Origin: Rhypophila decipiens
Lineage: Eukaryota; Ascomycota; Sordariomycetes; Sordariales; Naviculisporaceae
DNA: 64,000 nt
Assembly (NCBI GenBank): GCA_033297075.1
Contig: MU858110.1
Coordinates: 62,001-126,000 of the forward strand
Direction of reading: 5' to 3'
A model generated the notes under the pieces. That model was given only the letters and a program-made list of their open reading frames with translations, was not told the DNA's origin and did no database searches. Below are positions 41,909-53,845 of this stretch, piece after piece. The first letter of the stretch is position 1; the number at the start of each line of letters is the position of its first letter. Made by a program: the position numbers and the translations under genes.

Positions 41909-42971
41909 GATGGCAAAAATGCGAGATTGGAGCTACTAGAATGATTGTCAGTAAAGTTGCTGTCCCTTTGGTTCGCTGCAGACGGGAACATCGCAACAAG
42001 CTCCCAGCTCCCGCCAGTTGCTGCTTCGTCCCGTCCACCTCGAGCCTTGCGCAGCTTTTCATGTCCATGCGCGCTTACCTGCAGAATAGTTTAAACAAAG
42101 CGAGGCCGATCGAGGTGATGCAATTTCGAGATTATCGCGTGGTGATGCGGGGACTGATGAGCGGTCGAGGTGTCGATTTATGATGTGCTGTGTGCTAAGG
42201 TGAAGTTGAAGCAATGACGACGTGTGCGGAAAGGGGGAAGCCCCGTTCACAAGCTCTGCCCTGGTGGTTCCAAGAGATTATGACGCTGGGCACCGGAGCC
42301 AATCAGATGACGGGGTCAGTTACAGGCAATGTGAAACACGGGACTCGTTAGCACTCAAAACCGATGGCACCTGCCACTTTTTTCTTGTCACGATTGTCGT
42401 GCTGTTGAGTTCCAGGTCCGCGACGATATACTAGAATGATGTGATCGTACAGGAAGAGAATTATACTAGAACTTACTTCGATATTGTACTTTGATGAGTT
42501 CCGGAAACAACTGATTTCTTTATCAATTCATCAGAAGCGGGGCAACGAGCTACGTAACTCTCCGGATCCCTTATCCGCAACTTGGTGCCACACCCCTTTG
42601 GATGATGGCAGAAGTTCCCCATGAATAGCATGAGAAGGCTATGAGAGATAAAGACCTATCAGAGAAGAAATCAACTCCTCCGATTACCAGAATAAATGCT
42701 TCCAGATACCGAGATATATGCCTCTAGGCACTGGAAAATGGGCGTCAAAAGAGCCTGCTCAAGGTAATAAAGGTCGGCTAAGACGCAATAACACTCGCTG
42801 ATGGCTCGATAAGCTGTTACAACTAATGAATGAATTGTCGGCTTGTTAGTTCCGCTATATGCAGGCAATTTTACCAGGGTAATAGTTGATTGCTAGTTCT
42901 ATGGCAAGGTTGTAGCTGCAACAGATCTGATAAAGATCTTTCCGAGCTTGGCTGAATAACACATCTCCACA
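41909..42971. other. Intergenic region upstream of YOP1 with relic 22-nt repeats
   Basis: Mostly featureless. At 42691-42760 a stretch starting GAATAAATGC is followed by two more segments at about 22-nt spacing, similar to the MITE repeat unit but much decayed. No gene is supported. Confidence 0.4.
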
Positions 42972-43045
42972 GGTCCGATGGTGTAGTTGGTTATCACGTC
43001 AGTCTAACACACTGAAGGTCGGCGGATCGAGCCCGCCTCGGATCA
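42972..43045 (+). tRNA. tRNA-Val (AAC)
   Basis: A 74-nt intronless cloverleaf. Acceptor GGTCCGA pairs with TCGGATC, the anticodon stem TCAGT/ACTGA encloses CTAACAC (anticodon AAC), and the T arm GGCGG-ATCGAGC-CCGCC has a B-box variant with A at the first loop position. Such a departure from the usual TTC lowers certainty slightly. Confidence 0.88.
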
Positions 43046-44779
43046 TTACCTTTTGCTCCTGGAAGTTCCGTATCATGGGATAGCTAAATCCATCTGTGCT
43101 GTTCCCTTTTTGACCTGTTTGCAACTTTTTGCCCACTGCCAGATACTAGTTAAGCTCAGTATGTACAAGTTTTCATTTCATTTTACGGTGTATCCAGGCG
43201 TCGTTCTGACCAACCTGGAAGTCCGTGTGACTCTGGTATTATGATTGTCCATGAATTGATTCCTCCTCTTTCTCGTCAACAATTGTCTTGCATCTACAAT
43301 CTACAGTCACCTTGAAACGTGACTCTCTCGTGCTGAGTAACCGCAAATCACTGCTTATGGTGGACAAAAGCATGGCCGGGATTATGACGAAGACCTGCAG
43401 AGAATATACTGTGACATCTGCGGTCAGTGTTTAAGTTCATGCATGTCAATATGACAGCAATGAAGAGTTTGTTTTCGATGCGTGAACTTAGATTGTCTGT
43501 CAAAGCTGGGGAGTCAGGTCCAACCTTCCTGACAAATAGGCCGATTCACAGGCTTATATATGACTAGGAGGAAGGGCAAATCTCGATGAGACATAAACAA
43601 TCGGAAGCGATGCCGTTTTATCTCTTCTGAAGCTCCAGACGAAGAGTAGGGAACTTCGAGTCCGGAATTATAGGACATTCTAGAGCGCCTTCTATGAAAC
43701 TTCCGTGGACATCGAGCATAGCTAGAAGACAAGGCGGCTGGCCACGACCTTGCTTTAGAAACATCAATAGTGCCAACGGTGCATGTTAAGATATCTGGTT
43801 CTTTTGAAGACGAGTTCGCCTGGGAATTAGTCCCCCCTTAAGGCCAGGACATCAAGCCAGCGCAACGTCCGCCGCGTGAGTTGTGCTCAAGCGCGCCGCT
43901 GAACGTCTTTCCACATGAAAGTATAAACCGTTGGCGTGCGCCCACATGGAAATGCACTTAGACTGAGCTCGGTAGGCTCTGAACTCCCCTTATGCGGAGC
44001 TTGTGCACGCACTCCCAGACATCTGACAGAAACAAAGAGATGAAAAGCAGTCAGAAGCAGGAGACTCACTAGTGGTTACCGTGTATTCGCATGACCGTCC
44101 AAGATATAAGTCTTGTGCCTTCTCAACAAAGTAGACGCCATGAGGATACGAAAAAGAACAGAAATATGAATTAACGGCTGTAAATTGACTTTAAAGGCAA
44201 CAAGGTACTCTTCAAACAGCTGGGTATGGCGTACACATAACACAAATACCACACATTAGGAATGGTGTGTTTGTTGTTCTCTCAAAGTGTCAGACAAAAA
44301 AGGTGAATAAGAAGAATGAAGGAAGGGACCTTGCTCTCTTGACGAGAGGCGTTAGCGATCCAATCAAGGTGCAAGGTTTGCGGCTCGGGTGGTACGTGCG
44401 GGGCAGCTGGACGCTTTTGGGAGGCTGGAAAGCGCATTCGCCCATTGTTTCTATGGTGCCGTCCCAATGTTTATTTTGTTCTCCTCTTCGCTTCTTTCCC
44501 ATTGAAGTCTCGAGCCCACCTCGACGAGTCTGATCCGCCTCACGCAACGTCAAAACTGCGACCGACCCTTTGCGCATGCGCCGCGCCGAACAGACTGCGA
44601 CCGCGATCAAGTCATTCTTCGCATCCTGTATTCTTACTCTCTTTTTTTGCATTTCGCACTAAGTTGTTGGTCTTGCACACTGTCGCAACCGCCTGTGCAC
44701 GCACGCCAAGCCAAAGCCCTTGATTGTTTTGATAGCGTTTTTGCCAATAACAAGTGTCGCTCGACAAAAGGCGGCACCG
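43046..44779. other. Intergenic region and RFX1 promoter
   Basis: About 1.7 kb with no supported gene. The last 300 bases are CT-rich and contain TTGCCAATAACAA (44743-44755), which only weakly resembles an RFX X-box; I do not claim autoregulation. Confidence 0.5.
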
Positions 44780-47376
44780 ATGGCCTCGTCCCATGGTAAG
44801 ACAAACATCTTCCCCGACAACGCTCAATGTTCTACGCCTCGCCTTTCATCTCGTTGCTCTCCAGCGACATTAAAATGCTTACCTTCCCTTTAGAACCGCT
44901 GGCCCTAGCCAAGGCGCGAAAGCGACCTCGATCTCGAGGGTCGACAGCCTCGATTCACAGTGCCACCACGCAACCAAACCTGGATCACCCTTTCCCAGAC
45001 CCTTCGGAAGTCTACGCGTCACAATGGATCTCAGCCAACCACAACCATCCCAGGGAACTGGCTCCTGGACCCAGTCAAATGACGACGGAAGATCTTCTGC
45101 TCGCCTCTCAGCTCCAGGCCACCCGTGAATCCTTCATGGAGCATGCCGTGTCGAACTCGATGCAGGGTGTCTCGTTCAACGCCAGCCACAGTATAAGCCG
45201 ACAGTCCATTTCGGCCGACTCGTTTGCTGGGAACACAAGCTTCGCCGATGACAGTCAAATGCTGGACCGCGATGGCAATGACGATGCCGACTCCTTTGCT
45301 GGTGTTCCGGCCAACTCAAAGCCGGGGTCTCGGACGAGCGCCAACAACGAGATGGAGATGCGTCTTCTTTTCAACGGCAACAAGCACAGGACCCTCCAGG
45401 AGGTGGCTGAGGAGCTTCACGGAAACGAGCGTGGACCGCACTCAGAGAGGACGCGTCAGGTCTTTGCAATGCTATGGTGGGCCATCTTGCCCAGTGTGTC
45501 TCGGTCAAGCTAAATTGCTAACTTGTCGGTGCAGGATAAACCAGGTCTGCGCAAAGGGGAAAGGATCTGTTCCGCGAGGGAGAGTGTACGCAAACTACGC
45601 ATCCAAATGCGCTGCGGAACGGATTACTGTTCTCAACCCAGCCAGCTTTGGTAAACTTGTCCGAGTCCTGTTTCCCGGCCTAAAAACACGACGTCTGGGC
45701 GTTCGTGGGGAATCCAAGTATCATTATGTCAATTTCACCTTGACAGAGGAACAGCCCGAGCTGCGTGACGTCCCCAGTCAACCACAAGTACCACTTACCG
45801 AGACCACTAGCTTCTCCAACTTCAAGTAAGCACTCCAGTCACAATCTACATCTTAGTCGTGCTCTGCTGACTCCCAACCAGCGCATTACCAAACAAGTCT
45901 ACATCAGCACGCTCAGAAAAGCCCAGCTGCCCAACACCAGATATCTTGCAGCAACCCGAACCACCGCAAGTGATACGGTCTCATGCCTTCACACACAGCC
46001 TCTACAACCAGCCCCAAGTTGTGAGTGTTGATCAACTACAGACCACCAACAGCAAAACTGCCCAGACGCTGTATTTCGCGCCCGACTCGAACGAATCCTT
46101 CCAACAGTCGGACCCGCTCATGTTACCGGCAATTGAGCCTTTCCTTCCCAACGGCACCGATCCAGACGCGGCCAAATCCCTGTCTGCGCTCTATCGATCA
46201 CACTGTACATCTCTTGTAGAGTGTATTCGATACTGTAAAGAGAAGACCTTTTTCCACCTGTTCACGTCTTTTCAGGGGACGCTCACAATGCCTGTTCAAA
46301 AACTGTTCGCCAATCCGGACGTCGCACCCTGGATAGAGCAGTGCGATTTTATACTGTACCAACGCATGATGCGTATCGTCGCAGGCCTCACGCTGCAAGT
46401 CGTACCGAAACCTGTCCTCGACACTTTGCAGAGCATATCCGAGAGGCTCGTTCCACACATCCGGGACTCATTTCAGGGCCAACCACTTCATGTCATCCGG
46501 GCCAAGGAAGAGCCGGCGACATTATTCGCCGGCCTCCTTGACAGGGCACTTCGAGTCAATCTGACAGCCCACGCCGCGGCAAATATGCTGTCAAACCCGG
46601 CTAACCGGGACCTGATGTACGTGGAGTGGATGACCATGATCAATCTTCGCAAGATTGCTGAGTGCATGCCCACCCGAGGCATGGACGACGTGGTCAACCT
46701 TTTGTTGAACGAAATGCGTGATCTCCTGGATCCCGTCAATGTTCCGTGGGAGATTGAAAGCCTTACCCTCCAAGGCGAGATCGCGTTACGCAACGGCAAG
46801 ACGCCTCAAACTGGGAATCCGGACGACACCAGCGCCTCGAACGTGCTAGACCGCTGGGTCACCTTCCTCCGCTCGCTTCCTAATCGCTTTCCATACGCCT
46901 CACACGTCGATATCGTATGGTGCGTTGAGAGGTTAGGTACTGCAGTTATGAGAGATATCACCATCGGCCAAGGAAAGAGTTTTGGCTCTTGGTGGGTAAC
47001 AAAGTGCTGGATCGACGAGATGATCCAGTTCATGGCCCAGCAGGGTGGATTCATGAAGCTCAAGTCGGCAAGCCAACGCCCGCTGACAGTTTCCAAACGA
47101 CAGTCGGCAAACCGCGAGGTCAGTAACCAAGGGTCGCGCTACAGCAGCGCAAGCGATGACTTCAATATGTCTCGCATGTCGGAATCTCAACCGGACCGGG
47201 CCCGGTTTCCGTCAGTGCCATCGGCAAACACCCAACAAACCAGTCATGATGACAGTGGGATCGGGATACGAACGCCAGATGAGGACCTCCCGGGCGAGAA
47301 ATTCAGCTTTACTCCGGCCAACGGCCAGGATTTGTTCAACGACGCGGAACTACAACAACATCTAAACGATATATGA
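44780..47376 (+). CDS. rfx1: RFX-family transcription factor (RFX1/CRT1 type)
   Basis: Four exons, 44780-44795, 44894-45476, 45535-45825 and 45882-47376, encode 794 residues. Exon 1 is 16 nt (MASSH plus one base) with a strong GTAAGA donor. The winged-helix RFX DNA-binding domain lies at about residues 155-270: RTLQEVAEELHGNERGPHSE, then WINQVCAKGKGSVPRGRVYA, then KLVRVLFPGLKTRRLGVRGE followed by SKYHYVNF. The C-terminal half holds the conserved fungal RFX region (LYRSHCTSLVECIRYCKEKT, VDIVWCVERLGTAVMRDIT). RFX proteins bind X-box DNA; yeast Crt1 represses ribonucleotide reductase genes, and CPCR1/PcRFX1 control beta-lactam genes in moulds. The last exon is uninterrupted, although GTGAGT occurs at 46021. 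Nuclear. Confidence 0.92.
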
Positions 47377-48790
47377 AAAAGACGGCGGTTTTCTTATTTA
47401 ACACATACCGCCGCAAGCGTATCGTGTATCCATATCTCGTCTGGCACGGGTCTATGCTCCCAGTACCCTTTCCTGCTGTCCTTGGGGTCCTTACTTCATT
47501 GATTTTCTGTGGGCGATACTGATACCACTGGTGACTGCACTTTTACTCACGGACGGGATTTCTTGATGCATTAAGCCCCGTTCGTCTTCTTTTCTGAACG
47601 AGGGATGACAGCGATGATCGATACGAACCAGATTATATAATGGTATTTCTTTTCTTGTTTGAGGGACTGATGAGACGTACGGATACCACTGCTTTCGGGT
47701 ATGGATTCGGCCTCTTGTTCATTCTTCTTCTTGTTCTTGGTCGGTTTCGACGGGGTGTTCTACTCTACTGTTGCCGGCGTCAGGCAACATAAATGTTAAT
47801 TAGGGATGGAGGGAAACAAGGAGGGAAGGAAAATGGGACTAGATCTGGCGGGTGGCCCGCCGATTGAAAGGGTTTCTCGACCCAGGGTGTTGTGGGAATA
47901 ACAGTGTCCTCTGTTGTTCGCTTCTTTTTCATTTCCTATTCCCTGTTTGTCATGTCGCCTAGACACCCGAGGCGTACAGTACACGGACTGATTTTCCACG
48001 GAGATCAATGCTGCTTGGTTGGTTCTGCTTGGGGTTTGTTTTCTTTACCAGGTTTTTCGAGACTGCCCTGGTCTTGTACCATCTTCTTGTACAATTTTCT
48101 CAGGACCTAGGGGATCTCTGTGTGGTGGCTACATTTGATGTTCTCTCAAGCTTGTTCCATTTCTTTCCCGGTTAATCTCTTAATATATCAATCTGAAGAG
48201 ATTTCCAGTTTCTACTTGTGGTGTGCTTATTTGTGTCGTGATATTCTTTTGAGACTAATCAGCTGATATGCTTTTTTGTACAGTTGGGATGTTTATTCAG
48301 ATATCTTCAGGAGTGCTGACTGTGTGTCCTCTTAAAGCAAGTAAGACGGAATTCATTACCAAATGCGTTCACCGTTACGTATCTGTACAGTACGTAATTA
48401 CCTTCCTTTAACAAGCATGTGATACTTCGGTGTTGGTCAGCCTCTCCTCTCCGGGCTCTTTGATTGACCGCCCAATTCTCCCATACTCGTTCAACTGTCA
48501 TCTTCTCATTCAATAAGAACACTGTGAAGTCTCACTTTTGATCCTTGTGGTTTTCCCTTTTCTCGTATGTCCCTGTGCCTAGCTCACGGCAAGTGATCAA
48601 TCTCGTTGCTCCTTCCTACTCTACCCCTCCAACGCTCTTAGCTTCATCAATTGGCCCAGCCACCGACAATCTTCTTGATTCTTCTTGACACCTCCCATCT
48701 CTTCAGTCTGCTACGGACACTCAAGACCGGTGGCCGCATTGAAGTAACATCGACCACACAATCACGCAAATACCTTGGCAAGAATTCATC
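47377..48790. other. Intergenic region between RFX1 and the lipase-like gene
   Basis: About 1.4 kb, T-rich from 47880 onward like a fungal promoter and leader. No gene is supported. Confidence 0.55.
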
Positions 48791-49991
48791 ATGACGACTC
48801 AGGCCGAAGGCAACTTTGAGCTTCCGGACGGACACAAGGTCTATACCAAGTCTTACCTTGTAAGTCCATCTTCATTTTCACCCACCTCACAATGAATGAA
48901 GTATATATCCCACAGTATTTTGTCGGTCGACGAGGCTTTAGTCTATATGCTTTCATCTCAGGACCATGATGCAGTCATATAGGCATAGGAAGGTTACTTT
49001 TCCCCTGATGGGCTTGATATGAGAGCGGCGAACTGAGACCGATCATACACACCTGCATATCACATCACGGGACATAGCTACATATATCAACGACTACATC
49101 ACACTCACAACGGCTCACTAATCCAACCCTCAACTCATATAGCCTGCCGGAACCCCCAAAGCCAAGTTAGTCTTCATCCACGGCTTCTCGGACCACGTAG
49201 GACGATACCACAACCTCTTCTCGCACCTCGCCAACCGCGGAATCGCAGTTCACAGCTTCGACCAGCGAGGATGGGGCAAGAGCGTGTCCAAGCCCGCGCA
49301 AAAAGGCCTGACAGGTCCAACCGAGACGGTCATTGCCGACGTAGCCGCCTTCGTCAAGCACCACCTCAACGAGCCGCCGACAATTCCCGTATTCGTGCTA
49401 GGACACTCCATGGGCGGCGGGGAGGTGCTCACGCTAGCATGTGACCCCAAGTACCAGGACGACGTGGTGAAGCATGTCCGCGGCTGGCTGCTCGAATCGC
49501 CATTTATCGGATTTGCCAAAGAGGAGACTCCTAGCTGGCTCAAGATCTTTGCTGGACGGCTCGCGGGGAAAATCCTGCCTCAACATCAGCTTGTGCATGC
49601 TCTCGCGCCGGAGAACTTGTCGAGTGACCCTGCGATTGTGAAATCTCTTGCGGAGGATGAGCTGATGCATAATACGGGCACGCTGGAGGGGTTTGCGGGA
49701 TTGTTGGATAGGACTACGGCGCTGACTAAGGGGCTTGTTAGGCCCAAGGGTGACGCTGTGAAGGCGCTGTGGATTGGGCATGGCACACTCGATAAAGCTG
49801 TTAGTTATGAGCTGGCCAAGATGTATTTTGATACGTTTACGGGCGAGGTGAAGGATAAGGAGTTTAAGACGTATGAAGGGTGGTTTCATCAGTTGCATGC
49901 TGATGGGAGCAGGAGCGAGGAGTTTTTTAAGGATGTTGGGGATTGGGTTCTTGCGAGGTGTGGTGATGTTTCTACGGGTTCGAAACTGTGA
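48791..49991 (+). CDS. Alpha/beta hydrolase, monoacylglycerol lipase-like (YJU3 family)
   Basis: Exons 48791-48859 and 49143-49991, phase 0, encode 305 residues. The protein starts MTTQAEGNFELPDGHKVYTK and contains the oxyanion-side motif LVFIHGFSDHVGRY, the nucleophile elbow GHSMGG (Ser112), a likely acid Asp240 (GTLDK) and His272 (GWFHQLH), so the triad is complete. Family members hydrolyse monoacylglycerols on lipid droplets and membranes. The single intron is 283 nt, several times longer than others here, and contains an early alternative acceptor (CCCACAG at 48915) whose use would read into a stop after 17 codons. No signal peptide is seen. Confidence 0.9.
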
Positions 49992-51274
49992 GTTGGGGGT
50001 GTGTAAATATTGGGAGTCGACTGCTTGGAGGGAGAAATCTCAATCTTAACCTCTTTGCCTTTAGTTTTGGTGATTTCTGGGTGTTCTTTCACTTCAAACA
50101 TAGGGCAATCAATCTTTGTATGACTACTAGGTTGTTCAGTTTCCTTCTAGTCAGTCCATAAACGTGTATGGCTCTCGACTTTGCGTAGATATGTGTGATA
50201 TGCAACATGAGTTTTTCTCAGGTTCCGATTCGTATCACTGCGTTTCTCGTCATTATGGCGTCGATCCCGATCTTCAGGTGCCGGAAAGGCCTGGGCGCCG
50301 GGTCTTGGGCCTCGGGATCGGTAGGAAACGGAGCGGAGCAGACCTGTCAGAGCTTCAAATGAACCCCCAGGAACCTTGTTCTTACGGACCCCAAGAACTT
50401 ATAAGATGAACCTGCACCCCATCGTTGGATTTCCAGCTTTCGTATGGCCCCCTTCTTTGAGCCTCAACATCCTGATGTTCGATCTTCCCTCCAACACAAG
50501 CAAATGTGTCCCGACCATGCAGGTTGGTCGGCTTGAATGGAGGCACCCGACGACCGCCCATTGCCGATCCCGAGACCGTTCTGTGCTTGAAACGTGACTC
50601 TCACTATGTATAGCGGCCCCTTTCGTGTGCTGCTGTGCAACAGCCAAGTCGACGACGGATCCGAGACCGCCGTCCTGGTCTTGGTGATGCATCATCTTTT
50701 TCAAGCACGGTCGATTTTTCAGAATCGCCATGGCAGCCAAGTCCACCACTGAGAACCAACTCCTACCCCTCGTGGGGTGTGGGTTGGCACCCCCGTGTCG
50801 GTTAAACCTTCCTTCCCGAAGCTCCCCAAGGCCTTGGTACCAACGCATCGACGGCAGCTAGTGGGACTGATGGACGGTTGCTGATCAACTCAAAACAACG
50901 CCCAGCGTTCTCCGCACCTAAAATCCTCTCACTTGGACATTTCGCAAGAGTTGAAAGACCTTGCTGTTCTGACTCCCTCGCAGATTCCGGGTTGCTCTTC
51001 TCCTCGCTTCTCGCCTGGTTTATAAGCTGCAGTGACGTCGGTTGCTGTCGTACCTTTTGTCGGTCATCCGGGAATCCTCGACCATTTCTTTGATCGCTAC
51101 GCGACTGACATCGAAGTGCGGCCCCCGAAGTCGCTCGGCGGCCAAAAACCTACTAAACCAGGACCTCCCGCACCTACCAACCTGCATCACAGTTTGATCC
51201 GTTGTTCAACAAATTCCCGCAAACGCTCGAAATCCCACGCTGGGCAAGAATAGAGTTTGTCAAAAGGCGACAAA
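49992..51274. other. Intergenic region upstream of the CDF transporter
   Basis: About 1.3 kb. Short open frames at 50164-50850 have no protein-like character I recognise. The final 300 bases are likely promoter and leader. Confidence 0.55.
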
Positions 51275-52795
51275 ATGGAGCCCGATCTCTCCCACAGTAT
51301 AACTATGCATCCGCATGCTTTCCGCCCGCAGCCCCAGGCGAGCCCATCGACTCCTCGCATCTCCATGTCGCACCCGGGCGCCAGCCAGTCGGCTCTTGCT
51401 CAGTCGGCTTTTGCTGCGGCGACAATCGGAACCCCTTCGTCTCCTGCCATCGACACGAGTGCTAGTAGCACCGGTATCGAGGCCGCTCCTGAAGACGGGA
51501 CTGTTTCGAGGCATACTTCCGCCATGATCGCAGATATTGAAGTCGAGAGCCAGCGCGCCGGGAGGTTGCCTCTCGTTAGTGAAGAGAGCGATCCTTACGG
51601 GCTTGCGCGAAAGTACAAGACGCCCTCCGAGCTGGCCGCCATAAAAGCCAACACGTCCAGGAAACGGAACTCGGCACGGAAGTCAACATCTGGAAGCGCG
51701 AGTCCCGAGGAAGGAGTGTTGGGCGGCGGGCACACCATGAGCAAGCTAGGTAGTATCAGCATGCCATCATTCACCCGCACTGCCAAACAAGCCAAAAAGG
51801 TCGAGGGCTTCTACCGGGCCCAGAACGAAACCATTGAGCGTCTGCTCAAGAGCGTAGATGAGCACAGGGCCGAGGCACGTCAGGAACAAGGCGATGACCA
51901 CCTCAAAGTCCAGATTGCCGTCTGGGGCTCTCTGGCGGCCAATGTGATTCTCACCGGGCTCCAGCTCTACGCCGCCATATCCTCGGGCTCGCTTTCCCTC
52001 TTCACCACCATGGCAGACGCCATCTTCGACCCCCTCTCAAACGTGACCCTCATCCTCACTAACCGTGCGGTCCGTCGCGTCGATCCCGCCAGGTTTCCCT
52101 CGGGCAAGGCTCGCCTCGAAACAGTCGGCAACATCGTCTTTTGCTTCCTCATGACGGCCGTCTCCCTGATCATCATAGCATTCGCAGCTCAGGAACTGGC
52201 CACGCACGACGGAAGCTCAGACACCAAGAAGTTCCACCTCCCCTCTGTCATTGCCGTCTGCGCGGCTTTCGCCACCAAATTTTCGCTCTTCCTCTTCACC
52301 TGGTCCCTCAAAGACCGCTACAGCCAGGTCCGCATCCTCTGGCAAGACCACCGCAACGATCTGCTCGTCAACGGCTTCGGTATACTGACCAGCGTCGGCG
52401 GTGCCAAGCTCATATGGTGGATCGACCCCGCGGGCGCTATCTCCCTCAGCGTGTTCATCTCCTGCCTCTGGCTCCGTACGGCATTTACGGAATTCTTGCT
52501 GCTGGTCGGTGTGGTGGCTAGTGTCGAGATCCAGCAGCTCATTACTTATGTCTGCGTGACGCACTCGCCTCTAGTCAAGCAGATCGATACTGTGAGAGCA
52601 TATCACTCGGGCCCTAGGCTGATTGCCGAGGTCGACGTCGTGATGGACCCCGACGCCAGTTTGATGGAGACGCACGATGTGGCCGAGGCACTGCAGTTCA
52701 AGCTCGAGAGTCTGCCTGATGTGGAAAGAGCATATGTCCATGTCGACTATGAGACTACCCACAAGCCTGAGCATGCTTACAAGAAGGATTTGTAG
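51275..52795 (+). CDS. Cation diffusion facilitator, manganese-type
   Basis: An intronless gene of 506 residues. A disordered Ser/Pro-rich N-terminus of about 190 residues precedes six membrane helices starting near QIAVWGSLAANVILTGLQLY. Helix 2 carries Asp248 and Asp252 (DAIFD) and helix 5 carries Asp358 and Asp362 (DHRND). This DxxxD pair in both helices, rather than HxxxD, is the signature of the Mn-CDF group. A soluble C-terminal domain (YHSGPRLIAEVDVVMDPDAS to AYVHVDYET) is typical of dimeric CDF proteins. It is expected to move Mn2+ out of the cytosol into an organelle; which one cannot be told from sequence. The start is ATG 51275; an upstream in-frame TTG is not considered. Confidence 0.93.
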   Translation: MEPDLSHSITMHPHAFRPQPQASPSTPRISMSHPGASQSALAQSAFAAATIGTPSSPAIDTSASSTGIEAAPEDGTVSRHTSAMIADIEVESQRAGRLPLVSEESDPYGLARKYKTPSELAAIKANTSRKRNSARKSTSGSASPEEGVLGGGHTMSKLGSISMPSFTRTAKQAKKVEGFYRAQNETIERLLKSVDEHRAEARQEQGDDHLKVQIAVWGSLAANVILTGLQLYAAISSGSLSLFTTMADAIFDPLSNVTLILTNRAVRRVDPARFPSGKARLETVGNIVFCFLMTAVSLIIIAFAAQELATHDGSSDTKKFHLPSVIAVCAAFATKFSLFLFTWSLKDRYSQVRILWQDHRNDLLVNGFGILTSVGGAKLIWWIDPAGAISLSVFISCLWLRTAFTEFLLLVGVVASVEIQQLITYVCVTHSPLVKQIDTVRAYHSGPRLIAEVDVVMDPDASLMETHDVAEALQFKLESLPDVERAYVHVDYETTHKPEHAYKKDL

Positions 52796-53845
52796 TACCA
52801 CTAGTTTTTGTTGTTGCATTGCCCTGCGTATAACGAAGGTTCTCTTGAGCTCTTGGGCTCACCCCTCCCTCGTCCTGTTTTGAATGAACCTCTTGCGGCG
52901 TTGATTTTAGCAAGCTCTACGTATATACCTTTGCTTTCTTGTTGATAATATTGATACGGCGCTTAGTGATGATATCATGGTAGAGCAGTATTCTTCCTTG
53001 GTGACTGGTAAATTGTCCGCCTGACTTGAGTGGCCTATGGTCCTGACGTCTGATCAGATACATTTCGAGGATAGTCAGTCGGTGATCCGTTGCTGTCGAC
53101 AACACAAGAAATACCCACATTAACCCAACGGAGCATCCATCTCATCAGTCATACAAGCAAGAAGAATCCTTCCATAATTCTTGCCATACTCCGCGAATGT
53201 TAATACCAAGTCGACTGGCCTTTCGTTGGCAAAGGAGGGAGTGTTGCAACACCATAATCTCGTCCCCACAGGGCATTCTGACCCAGCAATGACGCCGTAT
53301 AATTAGTTGTAGAATATCGCCCGTGGTATATTCATAACCAAGATCAATAAAAACGCGAGATTCAAGAACAGCCAAATTACATCACCCAACCCATACTCAT
53401 GCTATGGTATCAATCTATACATCTCACAGATACAGCAAAAGGACCAATGATCATGAAATGTGCTTTTCCTCCTCAATATGACCAATCATCCAACTTTTTT
53501 GAAGAAACCGAGTATCGATATAAATATGTAATACCCAGATGCAACAAACTGCCAAAGCTTCCCCACCCGCCAGTACTGTTAATGTAAAACAACCATCAAG
53601 AGGAGCAACCCATGAATGTCATCATTCAACACCTCTGCTCCGACTCCCTGCCTACTCCTGGACAACCCAACCTGCCCTGACCTACATGAGTCGCAATACC
53701 TGCCCAGGAGAAATGGATTATAATACATACCACCGAGACGACGAAATAGAGTTCCGCAGGAGCAGAATACCAGAAAAAATAAACCAAATATTGTCAATCT
53801 CTACCACTTCGTAATGGAATTAAACATTAGGAGCCGTCAAGTAAC
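52796..53845. other. Intergenic region between the convergent CDF and glycogenin genes
   Basis: About 1 kb of AT-rich 3' flanking sequence. Nothing else is recognised. Confidence 0.6.

Noticed and set aside
44743..44755. X-box-like sequence before RFX1
   Set aside because: TTGCCAATAACAA lacks the GYAAC half-site, so I do not claim autoregulation.
46021..46028. GTGAGT donor-like sequence inside the last RFX1 exon
   Set aside because: The frame continues with conserved-looking sequence on both sides and no suitable acceptor restores a better product.
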